A stretch of DNA of 13,667 nt, taken from Gemmatimonadaceae bacterium. GTDB lineage: Bacteria > Gemmatimonadota > Gemmatimonadetes > Gemmatimonadales > Gemmatimonadaceae. Location: positions 1 through 13,667 of the forward strand of contig JADGQU010000029.1 of NCBI GenBank assembly GCA_017881545.1, given 5' to 3'. Position numbers and translations under genes: made by a program. Positions 1 through 6,103 of the stretch are shown one piece after another. The stretch's first letter is position 1, and every line of letters starts with the position of its first letter. The notes below the pieces were generated by a model. That model was not told where the DNA came from. It worked only from the letters and a program-made list of their open reading frames with translations, and searched no databases.

Positions 1-414
1 GCGGTGGGCGCTGCGATCCTCGTCGGGGGCCACAACTTTGGCTGCGGCTCATCCCGCGAGCACGCACCCTGGGCGCTGCTCGATTTCGGGTTTCGCGCAG
101 TCATCAGCACCGGCTTCGCCGATATTTTCCGCAACAACTCGCTCAAGACGGGGCTGCTTCCCGTCGCTATTCCGAAGTCGGCGCACGCCGCGCTGCTGGA
201 ACAACTCGCGGAATCACCGCGCGCGCCCGTCACGATCGATCTGGAGTCGCAGACCGCGACGCTCCCCGACGGAACGGCGCACGAGTTCGCGGTGGATCCG
301 TTCGCACGACACTGCCTGCTGAATGGCGTCGACGAGCTCGGGTTCCTTGTCGGGCAGGACGCCGCGATCGCCGCTTACGAGTCGACACATACCAGCCGCG
401 TGTGCACACGCTGA
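1..414 (+). CDS. leuD: 3-isopropylmalate dehydratase small subunit, C-terminal part (5' end outside window)
   Basis: Small subunit of isopropylmalate isomerase, which with LeuC (an Fe-S aconitase-type protein) converts 2-isopropylmalate to 3-isopropylmalate in leucine synthesis. The frame is open from base 1 and gives 137 residues; the family is about 200 residues, so roughly the first 60 are missing at the window edge. The visible part has the family signature GGHNFGCGSSREHAPWALLD, which contributes to the active site, followed by FGFRAVIST and FADIFRNNSLKTGLLPV. The stop TGA at 412-414 lies inside the start of leuB, an overlap of 13 nt that suggests translational coupling. A GTG at base 4 is in frame but cannot be the real start because the domain is already under way. 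leuC most likely lies just upstream, outside the window (inference). Confidence 0.95.
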   Translation, partial: AVGAAILVGGHNFGCGSSREHAPWALLDFGFRAVISTGFADIFRNNSLKTGLLPVAIPKSAHAALLEQLAESPRAPVTIDLESQTATLPDGTAHEFAVDPFARHCLLNGVDELGFLVGQDAAIAAYESTHTSRVCTR

Positions 415-1526
415 CGATTGCGCTGCTGCCGGGCGACGGGATCGGCCCGGAGGTAGTGGCCGAAGGCGCCCGTGTGCTCCGCGCGGTGGCCGAGCGGTGG
501 AATCATGAGTTCGAGCTGCGTGAGGGTTTGATCGGAGGTTGCGCACTCGATGCGCGAGGAACTCCTCTCCCGCCTGAAACAATCGAGCTTTGCAAATCCG
601 CCGAGGCCGTTCTGCTTGGCGCCGTTGGTGGACCGCGCTGGGATAATCCCGACGCACGTCAGCGCCCCGAGCAGGGTCTGCTGGGGCTGCGTCGAGAGCT
701 ACAGGTGTACGCCAACCTGCGACCGGTGACCGTGCATCCATCACTGGCGGCTGCGTCTCCGCTACGCCCCGAGCGGCTGGAGGGCGTCGACTTCGTCGTC
801 GTACGCGAGCTCACGGGCGGCATCTATTTCGGTGAGAAGCGTCGCGAACAAGTGCCGGGCGGCGAGCGCGCCGTCGATGAGTGCGTCTACACGACTATCG
901 AGATCGAGCGCGTGACACGCGTAGCGGCGCAGCTCGCGCGCACCCGCCGGCACAAGCTGACATCCGTGGACAAGGCGAACGTGCTCGAGACTTCGCGGCT
1001 CTGGCGCTCGACCGTCACTCGCGTGTTGCGCGACGAGTTCCCTGATGTCGCGCTCGATCACCTGCTCGTGGACGCCTGCGCGATGCAGCTTCTGCGCGAT
1101 CCTCGCAGCTTCGATGTGATCGTCACGGAGAACATGTTCGGCGATATCCTCACCGACGAGGCGTCGATGCTCGCGGGTTCGTTGGGGGTGCTTCCGTCAG
1201 CCTCGCTGGGCGACGACACTGCGGCGCGAAATGGGGAGCGCCCACGCGTACGCCGCGGACTCTACGAGCCGATCCACGGCTCGGCCCCCGACATCGCCGG
1301 CCGCGGGATCGCGAATCCCATCGGCACCATTCTCAGTGTGGCGCTGATGCTCAGACACTCATTCGGCCTCGAGCAGGAGGCGCGCGCGGTGGAGCAGGCC
1401 GTCACTGAGACAATCGATGAGGGCCGCGTGACCGTCGACATTGCGGTGGCTGGAGCACGTTCCTACTCGACCGTGGATGTAGGCCGCGCAGTTGCCGCTG
1501 CGCTGGCCAATACAGTGTCGGCGTAG
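402..1526 (+). CDS. leuB: 3-isopropylmalate dehydrogenase
   Basis: NAD-dependent oxidative decarboxylase making 2-ketoisocaproate from 3-isopropylmalate, the third leucine-specific step; cytoplasmic, normally a dimer. The 374 residues match the usual 350-370. Visible family motifs in order: LLPGDGIGPEVV at the N-terminus, LLGAVGGPRWD, LRRELQVYANLRPV, VRELTGGIYFGEKR with the catalytic Tyr near 142, VDKANVLETSRLWR with the catalytic Lys near 191, the metal-binding block VDACAMQL...TENMFGDILTDEASMLAGSLG, and the nucleotide-binding GLYEPIHGSAPDIAGRGIANP. The start is GTG at 402, chosen because it sits 7 residues before LLPGDGIG, as in the family; it overlaps the end of leuD and has no clear Shine-Dalgarno sequence, so expression probably depends on coupling. 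It ends in TAG and faces the porin gene convergently across a large palindrome. Confidence 0.96.
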   Translation: MHTLTIALLPGDGIGPEVVAEGARVLRAVAERWNHEFELREGLIGGCALDARGTPLPPETIELCKSAEAVLLGAVGGPRWDNPDARQRPEQGLLGLRRELQVYANLRPVTVHPSLAAASPLRPERLEGVDFVVVRELTGGIYFGEKRREQVPGGERAVDECVYTTIEIERVTRVAAQLARTRRHKLTSVDKANVLETSRLWRSTVTRVLRDEFPDVALDHLLVDACAMQLLRDPRSFDVIVTENMFGDILTDEASMLAGSLGVLPSASLGDDTAARNGERPRVRRGLYEPIHGSAPDIAGRGIANPIGTILSVALMLRHSFGLEQEARAVEQAVTETIDEGRVTVDIAVAGARSYSTVDVGRAVAAALANTVSA

Positions 1527-1536
1527 CCTGATGCTT

Positions 1537-1726
1537 ACTGCAACTGAACGGGCGGGAGGCGCCAGAGGGCATAGTTGCCAGTTTGTTAGCTCACTACGCC
1601 CCGACTGCACTAGTGGTGTGCAGGGCACAAGCAGTGCCCCTGAACCCCACGGAGGCAAGTCCCGGCGTCGTGAACTACATCACTGACAACTACGCTACTC
1701 GCGCCTCCCGCCCGTTCAGTTGCAGT
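1537..1726. repeat. 190-bp giant imperfect palindrome with 26-bp perfect terminal inverted repeats
   Basis: It fills most of the 214 bp between the convergent leuB and porin genes. Bases 1537-1562 (beginning ACTGCAACTGAACGGGCGGG) are the exact reverse complement of 1701-1726. Inside, pairing continues: AGTTGCCAGT at 1573-1582 against ACTGACAACT at 1682-1691, a 14-bp segment around TAGCTCACTACGCC against GGCGTCGTGAACTA with two mismatches, then CAGGGCAC against GTGCCCCTG round an AAGCA apex. The whole element could fold into one long hairpin in DNA or RNA. No target-site duplication is visible at its edges (TGCTT left, TGTCG right) and there is no coding sequence in it. It may be a MITE-like relic or a structured bidirectional terminator; neither is proven. 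Confidence 0.85.
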
Positions 1727-1740
1727 TGTCGTTTCCAGCC

Positions 1741-3009
1741 TCAGTACACGAAGATGACATTAGCCGCTACGGTCGTCTGCTTGTCAGCGAGCGTGCCCCG
1801 CTTGGTGAGGATCGGTTGGTTCGCCTTGTCGTAGCGCGCCTCTCCCCGAAGCAGGACATGACTGGTGAACTTGTAAGCTGGCGTGAACGTCAGCTCCGAT
1901 AGCGTGGCCTTGGTGCCAGTCCCCAGGCGCACACCATCCTCATCGTGAAACGTCTCGCCGCGCAGCGCGACGGAGAACTTGTCGGTCAGCGCGAGCGTCG
2001 CGTAGCCGGCGATTCCCTTCCACGTCGCGTCGGACCCGGGATTCACGAGGCTCGTGCCGCCCTCTTTCCCGTAGTCGCCGTTCACGCCGAGCGTCAGCGT
2101 GCTTGTCGGCTTGAGAATCGCCACCACGTCGAAGACGTTGCGATTCGAGTGGTTGTTGTTCGCGAGCTCAGGCCCCCCGATCCAGTTCAGGAAGACGCTG
2201 AGCGGCGCGACCGGTGTCAGCGCGAGCTGGGCTCCGACAGACTTCGAGCGGTTGTTGTCGCGCAGGAGGTCCCACCCATTCACCACCTCGACCATCCCGG
2301 CCACCTTGCTCGAGAAGGCGTAGCTCGCCTTGACTCCCGTGTGCGTGAATGGAATGGCGTAGCCGAAGAGGATCGAACGGCTGTAGTTGTCATTGTAGCC
2401 ATCGTACCCCTCGATCACCTCGTAGCCCAAGTGCGTGATGAACTTGCCCACGTCGAAGCGGAGGCCGGAACCGAGGGGCGCGATGTAGCTCGCGAACGCC
2501 TGCTGAAGGTCGAACTGGGTAGCGGTCTGGTCCTGTGTCTTCGCGATTTGCGGGATCGAGTTGCCCGCGGCGAAGTCCACGCGAAAGCCAGCGTCGTTCG
2601 GCTTGGAGGCTGCGATCTGCACCACCAACTCGGCCACGTCTACGTTGAAGGAGTTGTCATTGAAGTCGAAGACGCGGAAGCTGGTCGCGCCGTTTGTGGG
2701 ACGGTTGGAGTTGTACTCGTAGGCGCTGGAGACGAACGCGTTGACCGCGAGCTCGTCGAACCATTTTGGAAGTGCCGCGGCAGCCTTGGTGGCGGAGGCA
2801 ACGCTGTCCGCGGGCGCCTTGCCGGAATCGGCGTGCGAAGGAGCCGCGGCTACCAACTGGGCGGTTTGCGGCTGCGGCGTCTGCCCGCCGGCAGTCGCTG
2901 CAACCAAGAGCGCGAGTATCGCTGCAAGACTGAGCCAGATCGTTCGCGACGGGCCGGCTCTGGACGGGGGAACCGACACGCGAGCGACTTCCAATAATCG
3001 ATGCATCAT
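1741..3009 (-). CDS. outer-membrane beta-barrel protein, BBP2/OmpL-like porin
   Basis: Probable porin, exported and inserted in the outer membrane. The 422-residue product starts MMHRLLEVARV; a hydrophobic signal segment (IWLSLAAILALLVAATAGG, about residues 24-42) is followed by a Q/A/P-rich linker, then alternating polar and apolar strands with many Gly, Asn and aromatic residues (AYEYNSNRP, FRVFDFNDNSFNVDVAELVVQ, GFRVDFAAGNSIP), and a C-terminal strand ending in Tyr, as outer-membrane proteins usually do. The style matches the putative beta-barrel porin-2 family (PF07642) from memory. The start was moved 19 codons inside the longest frame because AAGGAGA stands 5 nt before the ATG at 3009. 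It follows amtB by 143 nt on the same strand, so a role in nitrogen-solute entry is possible but inferred only from position. Confidence 0.82.
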   Translation of the reverse strand: MMHRLLEVARVSVPPSRAGPSRTIWLSLAAILALLVAATAGGQTPQPQTAQLVAAAPSHADSGKAPADSVASATKAAAALPKWFDELAVNAFVSSAYEYNSNRPTNGATSFRVFDFNDNSFNVDVAELVVQIAASKPNDAGFRVDFAAGNSIPQIAKTQDQTATQFDLQQAFASYIAPLGSGLRFDVGKFITHLGYEVIEGYDGYNDNYSRSILFGYAIPFTHTGVKASYAFSSKVAGMVEVVNGWDLLRDNNRSKSVGAQLALTPVAPLSVFLNWIGGPELANNNHSNRNVFDVVAILKPTSTLTLGVNGDYGKEGGTSLVNPGSDATWKGIAGYATLALTDKFSVALRGETFHDEDGVRLGTGTKATLSELTFTPAYKFTSHVLLRGEARYDKANQPILTKRGTLADKQTTVAANVIFVY

Positions 3010-3088
3010 CTCAATCTCCTTAGTGTGGGTGGCACGTACCACGAAAGCCGTTGGCATTCGAAACATTTAGCTGGCAATTGCGACCAGT

Positions 3089-3128
3089 CGCTCGTCGAGA
3101 CCTTCGTCCGACAAGACCCCGACGAGCG
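3089..3128 (-). other. small hairpin between amtB and the porin gene
   Basis: CGCTCGTCG at 3089-3097 is the exact reverse complement of CGACGAGCG at 3120-3128, a 9-bp stem with a 22-nt loop, located 25 nt after the amtB stop in the 143-nt gap before the porin. No T-run follows, so it does not look like an intrinsic terminator; it could stabilise the amtB transcript end or reduce read-through. I see no other signal in this gap apart from the porin ribosome-binding site. Confidence 0.35.
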
Positions 3129-3152
3129 CCCGGTCAATAACTGCGTTCCGTC

Positions 3153-4679
3153 CTAAGCTGCTTCGTCCTTTGCCGACACCGAGAGAATCACGCTCTCGGA
3201 GCCGCTGATCATGTACTCGGGGTAGGCCGATGAACCGTGTTCGGCCAGGTCGAGACCCTCCAGTTCTCCCTCGGGCGATACCCGCAGCGTGCCGGTTGCC
3301 TTGACGGCGTACATCAATCCCATTGCGGCGACGAAGGTGGCTGCTGTGACGGCGACGCTTCCGATGAGCTGAGCCTTCAGCACACCGAGACCGCCCCCAT
3401 AGAAAAGCCCGCTCACAACGGTCGAGACATCCGCGCCCGTTGGCGTCGGCGCGCCGTACTTGCCAGCGGCGAAAAGTCCGAGTGACAGCGTGCCCCAGAT
3501 TCCGCCCACCATATGCACCGGGACTGCGCCGATCGGATCGTCGATGCGGAGGTATTCGAGCGCATCGATTCCCCAGACTACTACGAGACCTCCGCCGATG
3601 CCGATGAAGAACGCGCCGACCGGGTCGACCCAGTAGCAGGGACAGGTGATCGCCACCAGGCCAGCCAGGAATCCGTTGGTGGTTAGCGCCAGATCCCATT
3701 TCTTCGTGCGTACATACGAGTAGATGAGAGAGGTCAGTCCGGCCGAGCAGGCAGCGAGCGTCGTGTTGAAGGACACCCGCCCAATGCCTGCCGTGTCGAG
3801 AGCGGAAAGCGTGCTGCCGGGATTGAAGCCGTACCAGCCGAACCACAGGATCAAGCCACCAGCCGCTCCGATGATGAGATCATGTGCCGGCATCGGGCCG
3901 CCACCATCCCGCTTGAACACTCGGCCCAGTCGTGGACCGAGCGCGATCGCCCCAGCCAATGAGATCGCACCACCAATCGTGTGAACGACCGTGGACCCGG
4001 CGAAATCATGAAAAGCGATGGGCCCCATTGTCGCGAGCCATCCGTCCGGACCCCACGCCCAGTGTCCGATGATCGGGTAGATGAACCCGGTCACGCCGAC
4101 GCTGTAGAGGAGATCGCCGATGAAGCCGCAGCGACCGATCATCGCGCCGGATGTGATGGTGGAGCAGGTGTCAGCGAACGCGAACTGGAAAACCCAGAAC
4201 GCGAGCAGAGCGACGCCGGTGGTGCCATATGTCGCCGCCAGACCCTGAAGAGCAAAGCCATGCAGGCCGATAAACCCGTTTCCTGGCTCGAACATGAAGG
4301 CAAAGCCCCAGAGCCAGAACGTGACACCGCAAATGCAGGTGTCTGCGATCCCTTCCACCAGGATGTTGACCGACTCGCGCGAGCGCGCGAACCCGGCCTC
4401 GAGCAATACAAAGCCGACCTGCATGCCGAATACGAGGAACGCGGCCACGAGCGTCCACACGGTGTTGATCGCGTTGACCGTCGCCATGGGATCGAGAGCG
4501 GGAGCCGGTGTTGCCGCCTGGGCTCCGAGCATAGCTGGCAGGAACCAGCGCGTAATCAGCGTGAGCACGATGCCGAGCCCGATGGCCTTTCCGAGGAAGA
4601 GCAGCCCGACGTGGCGCCGAATCAAGGGGTCCTTCCAGTTCGTTCGCAACCGTGCGCCGATACTTCGCAACTTGCTCAT
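3153..4679 (-). CDS. amtB: Amt/MEP/Rh-family ammonium transporter
   Basis: Inner-membrane ammonium channel, normally trimeric, controlled in many bacteria by the P-II protein encoded beside it. The 508-residue product has about eleven core hydrophobic helices from VWTLVAAFLVFGMQVGFVLLEAGF on, plus an extra N-terminal one at about residues 22-47 that may be a cleaved or additional helix. The family signature HDFAGSTVVHTIGG carries the conserved Asp (about 225) and first pore His (about 233); the second His is in PVHMVGGIWGTLSLGLF (about 389). The cytoplasmic tail is about 45 residues long. The start at 4679 is set by GGAGGAGGAGG five nt upstream; a 7-codon longer frame would include that site. 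glnB lies 79 nt upstream on the same strand, the usual glnB/K-amtB pairing. Confidence 0.95.
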   Translation of the reverse strand: MSKLRSIGARLRTNWKDPLIRRHVGLLFLGKAIGLGIVLTLITRWFLPAMLGAQAATPAPALDPMATVNAINTVWTLVAAFLVFGMQVGFVLLEAGFARSRESVNILVEGIADTCICGVTFWLWGFAFMFEPGNGFIGLHGFALQGLAATYGTTGVALLAFWVFQFAFADTCSTITSGAMIGRCGFIGDLLYSVGVTGFIYPIIGHWAWGPDGWLATMGPIAFHDFAGSTVVHTIGGAISLAGAIALGPRLGRVFKRDGGGPMPAHDLIIGAAGGLILWFGWYGFNPGSTLSALDTAGIGRVSFNTTLAACSAGLTSLIYSYVRTKKWDLALTTNGFLAGLVAITCPCYWVDPVGAFFIGIGGGLVVVWGIDALEYLRIDDPIGAVPVHMVGGIWGTLSLGLFAAGKYGAPTPTGADVSTVVSGLFYGGGLGVLKAQLIGSVAVTAATFVAAMGLMYAVKATGTLRVSPEGELEGLDLAEHGSSAYPEYMISGSESVILSVSAKDEAA

Positions 4680-4758
4680 AACGCCTCCTCCTCCACGCAA
4701 AAGGGATCGACTCCGAACTCGGGGCGAGCTCGTGGTCAGTTTGTTTCCGACTGGCTGC

Positions 4759-5154
4759 CTAGTTTTTTTCAGCGAGCTGCAATGAGTGCTTCTGGACTGC
4801 GTCGACGGTCACAGGCGTCAGCGCGGCGTTGTCCCGCTCTCCGGTTCGAATGCGTACAACGCGATCGAGCTGCTGGACGAAGATCTTCCCGTCGCCCACC
4901 ATGCCAGTGCGCGCGGAGTCGACGATCGCATTTATGGTCGCCTCGACGAACGGCTCCGAGCAGGCCATCTCGATCTTGACCTTTTCGTGAAATTGCAGGA
5001 GGAGCTTCGTCCCTCGCCTCACCGTCACCGTGTCACGCTCTCCACCGTGACCGCTGGCGCGCGTGATGGTGATCCCCGTGACGCCGGCGCGGAAAAGCGC
5101 TTCCTTGACGGCGGGGAGGCGGTCGGGACGGATGACGCAGCTAATGAGTTTCAT
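4759..5154 (-). CDS. glnB: P-II family nitrogen regulatory protein with atypical T-loop
   Basis: Small trimeric signal protein that binds ATP/ADP and usually 2-oxoglutarate, and controls ammonium channels and glutamine metabolism. The 131 residues align with E. coli GlnB without gaps through the core, plus about 20 extra at the C-terminus. Kept: KVKIE (58-62), GDGKIFV and RIRTGER of the nucleotide site. Changed: the T-loop reads GHGGERDTVTVRRGTKLLLQ, so Tyr51 (the uridylylation site) is Leu, Tyr46 is Arg, and Gln39, which coordinates Mg-2-oxoglutarate in canonical proteins, is Glu. The protein therefore cannot be regulated by Tyr51 uridylylation. GGGGAG 5 nt before ATG at 5154 supports the start. 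Upstream lies a glutamine synthetase remnant, downstream amtB. It could equally be called glnK; the symbol is by family only. Confidence 0.88.
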   Translation of the reverse strand: MKLISCVIRPDRLPAVKEALFRAGVTGITITRASGHGGERDTVTVRRGTKLLLQFHEKVKIEMACSEPFVEATINAIVDSARTGMVGDGKIFVQQLDRVVRIRTGERDNAALTPVTVDAVQKHSLQLAEKN

Positions 5155-5252
5155 TGTGCTCCCCGATTCAGGTGTCGTAGTAAAGAAAGAACTCGTACGG
5201 ATGCGGCCGCAGATTTACGGCCGGCAGATACCGGTTTGCTCATGGTCGCCAT
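5151..5252 (-). CDS. 33-codon small ORF across the glnA scar, coupled to glnB
   Basis: Starting from the well-spaced Shine-Dalgarno AAGGAGA and ATG at 5252, the frame runs MATMSKPVSAGRKS... for 33 residues and stops with TGA that overlaps the glnB ATG (ATGA at 5151-5154). It is Arg/Ser/Ala/Leu rich with no family resemblance. Its last two thirds are the glnA remnant read in another frame, so it probably arose by the deletion rather than as a selected protein. It may still matter, because ribosomes loaded at the old glnA site would be delivered directly to the glnB start. Whether the peptide is made or functional is unknown. Confidence 0.4.
   Translation of the reverse strand: MATMSKPVSAGRKSAAASVRVLSLLRHLNRGAQ
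5168..5252 (-). pseudogene. glnA: glutamine synthetase remnant (start region plus last ~20 codons)
   Basis: On the minus strand, codons from about 5230 to the TGA at 5168-5170 read YLPAVNLRPHPYEFFLYYDT. This resembles the end of type I glutamine synthetases (E. coli GlnA ends MTPHPVEFELYYSV). The frame is closed by a stop at 5240-5242, so only about 20 codons remain of a gene of about 1.3-1.5 kb. Just upstream, AAGGAGA stands 6 nt before an ATG at 5252, a strong start site in a different frame from the remnant. The stop is 13 nt before glnB, the spacing expected of a glnA-glnB operon. The simplest reading is an internal deletion that removed nearly all of glnA while sparing its leader and operon position; an assembly collapse is the alternative. 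The identification rests on a short match and memory of the family. Confidence 0.68.
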
Positions 5253-5287
5253 GCTGTCTCCTTGCACTAGGTGGTTGGCGGTCCCGC

Positions 5288-5330
5288 GAAAAACAAAAAG
5301 CCCCCGCTTTCATCGATCGAACGCGGGGGC
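5288..5330 (-). terminator. intrinsic terminator in the leader of the glnB operon
   Basis: On the minus strand GCCCCCGC (5330-5323) pairs with GCGGGGGC (5307-5300) round a 15-nt loop, followed at once by CTTTTTGTTTTT. The stem has eight GC pairs and the T-run lies only on the minus-strand side, so it ends minus-strand transcription. It stands about 40 nt before the old glnA start and downstream of the probable operon promoter, which is the position of an attenuator rather than of a gene-end terminator. No gene lies upstream on this strand for it to serve. Confidence 0.85.
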
Positions 5331-5407
5331 ATTGGAATTCGAGCTGTTGTGCTAACTCATGCGGCTCTACCCGGTGCGTTCGATCACGTCCCACAGATTC
5401 TGTGGGA
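5315..5407 (-). promoter_or_regulatory. candidate antiterminator and upstream hairpin in the glnB-operon leader
   Basis: In the minus-strand leader RNA, GATCGAACGC (5385-5376) is an exact complement of GCGTTCGATC (5324-5315), which forms the loop and the last two stem bases of the terminator. GGG at 5372-5370 could add three pairs with the C-run of the terminator after a short bulge. Formation of this helix would compete with the terminator. Just upstream is a clean hairpin, TCCCACAG/CTGTGGGA with a 3-nt loop at 5389-5407. Together these suggest a switchable leader, but I do not recognise a known riboswitch, T-box or leader peptide, and the overlap with the terminator stem is modest. Confidence 0.42.
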
Positions 5408-5510
5408 TCGGTCGGTTGTTTCCCGGATTGGAAGCAGAGACGCGGCGAGCAGAAAACGACATTGGTGAGCGATTGGTTGCGGATGACGCGGGCTATTCCG
5501 GACGCGAGCA

Positions 5511-5539
5511 AGGATAAAGTCCCCGTTTCCGGTTGTCAA
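5511..5539 (-). promoter_or_regulatory. sigma70-type promoter for the glnB-amtB operon
   Basis: The minus strand has TTGACA (5539-5534), 17 nt, then TATCCT (5516-5511). The -35 box is perfect and the -10 box matches four of six bases. Transcription would begin near 5504 and give a leader of about 250 nt that contains the hairpins and terminator at 5407-5288. No GG-N10-GC sigma54 site was found nearby. The promoter lies directly beside a group of repeated motifs at 5549-5639. Confidence 0.6.
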
Positions 5540-5548
5540 GGGAATAAT

Positions 5549-5639
5549 GCAAAATGAGCAAAAAATCCATGACGATCCGCAAAATGAGCCCTAATTAGCT
5601 GTTGAACTGATGACAAGATTGCAAAATGTGCACATTTTG
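5549..5639. promoter_or_regulatory. three copies of GCAAAATGWGC upstream of the glnB-operon promoter
   Basis: GCAAAATGAGC occurs at 5549-5559 and 5579-5589, exactly 30 bp apart, and GCAAAATGTGC at 5621-5631. The third copy is part of a perfect 18-bp palindrome, CAAAATGTGCACATTTTG, at 5622-5639. The stretch is distinctly AT-rich compared with its surroundings. All copies lie 10-105 bp upstream of the minus-strand -35 box, the usual place for activator sites. They probably bind a dimeric regulator of nitrogen genes; the sequence does not clearly match the NtrC consensus I know, so the protein is unnamed. Confidence 0.6.
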
Positions 5640-5688
5640 ATCCACATGCTGCAAACATGCTTGTAAGTCGCTCGCGCTCAACAACGAC

Positions 5689-5844
5689 GCTGCTGCCCGC
5701 TACCCGCTGCCTACGCCAGGACCGCCCTCGGTTGATTCATGGCACAGGCAACTGCACGTGTTTTCAAAACCTGTACGCCACCCAAATCGGTCCCGTCGTA
5801 GGCAGCGGGTAGCAGGCAGCGTTTAGCGGGCAGCAGGCAGCAGC
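5689..5844. repeat. palindromic heptamer-armed repeat, copy A
   Basis: An imperfect palindrome of about 156 bp between the divergent glnB and ilv promoters. Inner arms at 5692-5715 and 5797-5820 are inverted 24-mers differing at one base. The arms are arrays of a degenerate 7-bp unit, GCTRMCY: read outside-in on the minus strand the right arm is GCTGCCT, GCTGCCC, GCTAAAC, GCTGCCT, GCTACCC, GCTGCCT, then ACG. The pairing continues into the core through GACCG/CGGTC and TGGC-ACAGG/CCTGTACGCCA to an apex near GTTTTCAAAAC. Core and arms are clearly related to copy B at 12628-12840. No protein-coding content is credible. Mobile origin is inferred. Confidence 0.85.
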
Positions 5845-5925
5845 CCTTCATTAAATCGAATGACTGGAGTGTGTGGGATGTCATCTCCGGAGACCGTTCG
5901 ACGACGCGGGTTCGGTGACTCGGAC

Positions 5926-5955
5926 TTGACAGATTCGTCAAAGCGGAGTTATGCT
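5926..5955 (+). promoter_or_regulatory. sigma70 promoter of the ilv operon
   Basis: TTGACA at 5926-5931 and TATGCT at 5950-5955, separated by 18 bp: a near-consensus promoter. The start of transcription would be near 5962, 40 nt before the leader peptide ATG. TTGAC-N6-GTCAA (5926-5941) forms a small inverted repeat over the -35 box and could be an operator. An in-frame ATG at 5951 lies inside the -10 box and so cannot be the leader peptide start. Between copy A of the palindrome and this promoter (5845-5925) I see nothing else. Confidence 0.8.
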
Positions 5956-6001
5956 CACCACAGATCGACTTTACGTTCGCTCAACGGATATCAACGAAAT
6001 C

Positions 6002-6103
6002 ATGATCCGCACCCAGCTTCTTCTCAGCCTTATTCTGACCCTTTCGCTTATTGGCGTAGGGCTTATCGGCATTGGGAAGAGACCTGGTCTAGCAAAGATG
6101 TAA
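6002..6103 (+). CDS. ilvL: ilv-leu operon leader peptide
   Basis: A 33-codon frame beginning MIRTQLLLSLILTL that is the regulatory peptide of an attenuator. Leu is at codons 6, 7, 8, 10, 12, 14, 16, 21 and 30; Ile at 2, 11, 17, 22 and 24; Val at 19: fifteen of thirty-three residues are the end products of the operon downstream. Ribosome speed over these codons would report the supply of charged tRNA-Leu and tRNA-Ile, as in the enterobacterial ilv and leu leaders. It lies between a strong promoter and a string of alternative hairpins ahead of ilvD. Upstream of the ATG there is only a weak ribosome-binding site. No function is expected for the peptide itself after synthesis. Confidence 0.88.
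   Translation: MIRTQLLLSLILTLSLIGVGLIGIGKRPGLAKM

Noticed and set aside
1945..2997. 350-codon open frame on the plus strand opposite the porin gene
   Set aside because: Its composition (Arg, Val, Glu, His rich) is that of a reverse-strand shadow; the minus strand has a good ribosome-binding site, a signal peptide and an outer-membrane C-terminus.
3067..3846. 259-codon minus-strand frame overlapping amtB and extending past its stop, ending VGVLSDEGLDERLVAIAS
   Set aside because: Most of it is amtB in another frame; the 28 codons beyond amtB look protein-like but are too short and match no family I know.
5520..5640. sigma54 promoter for the glnB-amtB operon
   Set aside because: A TGG...TTGC-like stretch exists in the minus strand (ATGGATTTTTTGC) but the GG to GC spacing is wrong; a sigma70-type promoter fits better.
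5711..5941. 76-codon minus-strand frame through palindrome A
   Set aside because: The repeated LLPA-type residues come from the 7-bp repeat units; there is no ribosome-binding site or family resemblance.
5951..6103. 50-codon version of the leader peptide starting at the in-frame ATG at 5951
   Set aside because: That ATG lies inside the -10 box (TATGCT) of the promoter, so it is not in the transcript; the start at 6002 is used.
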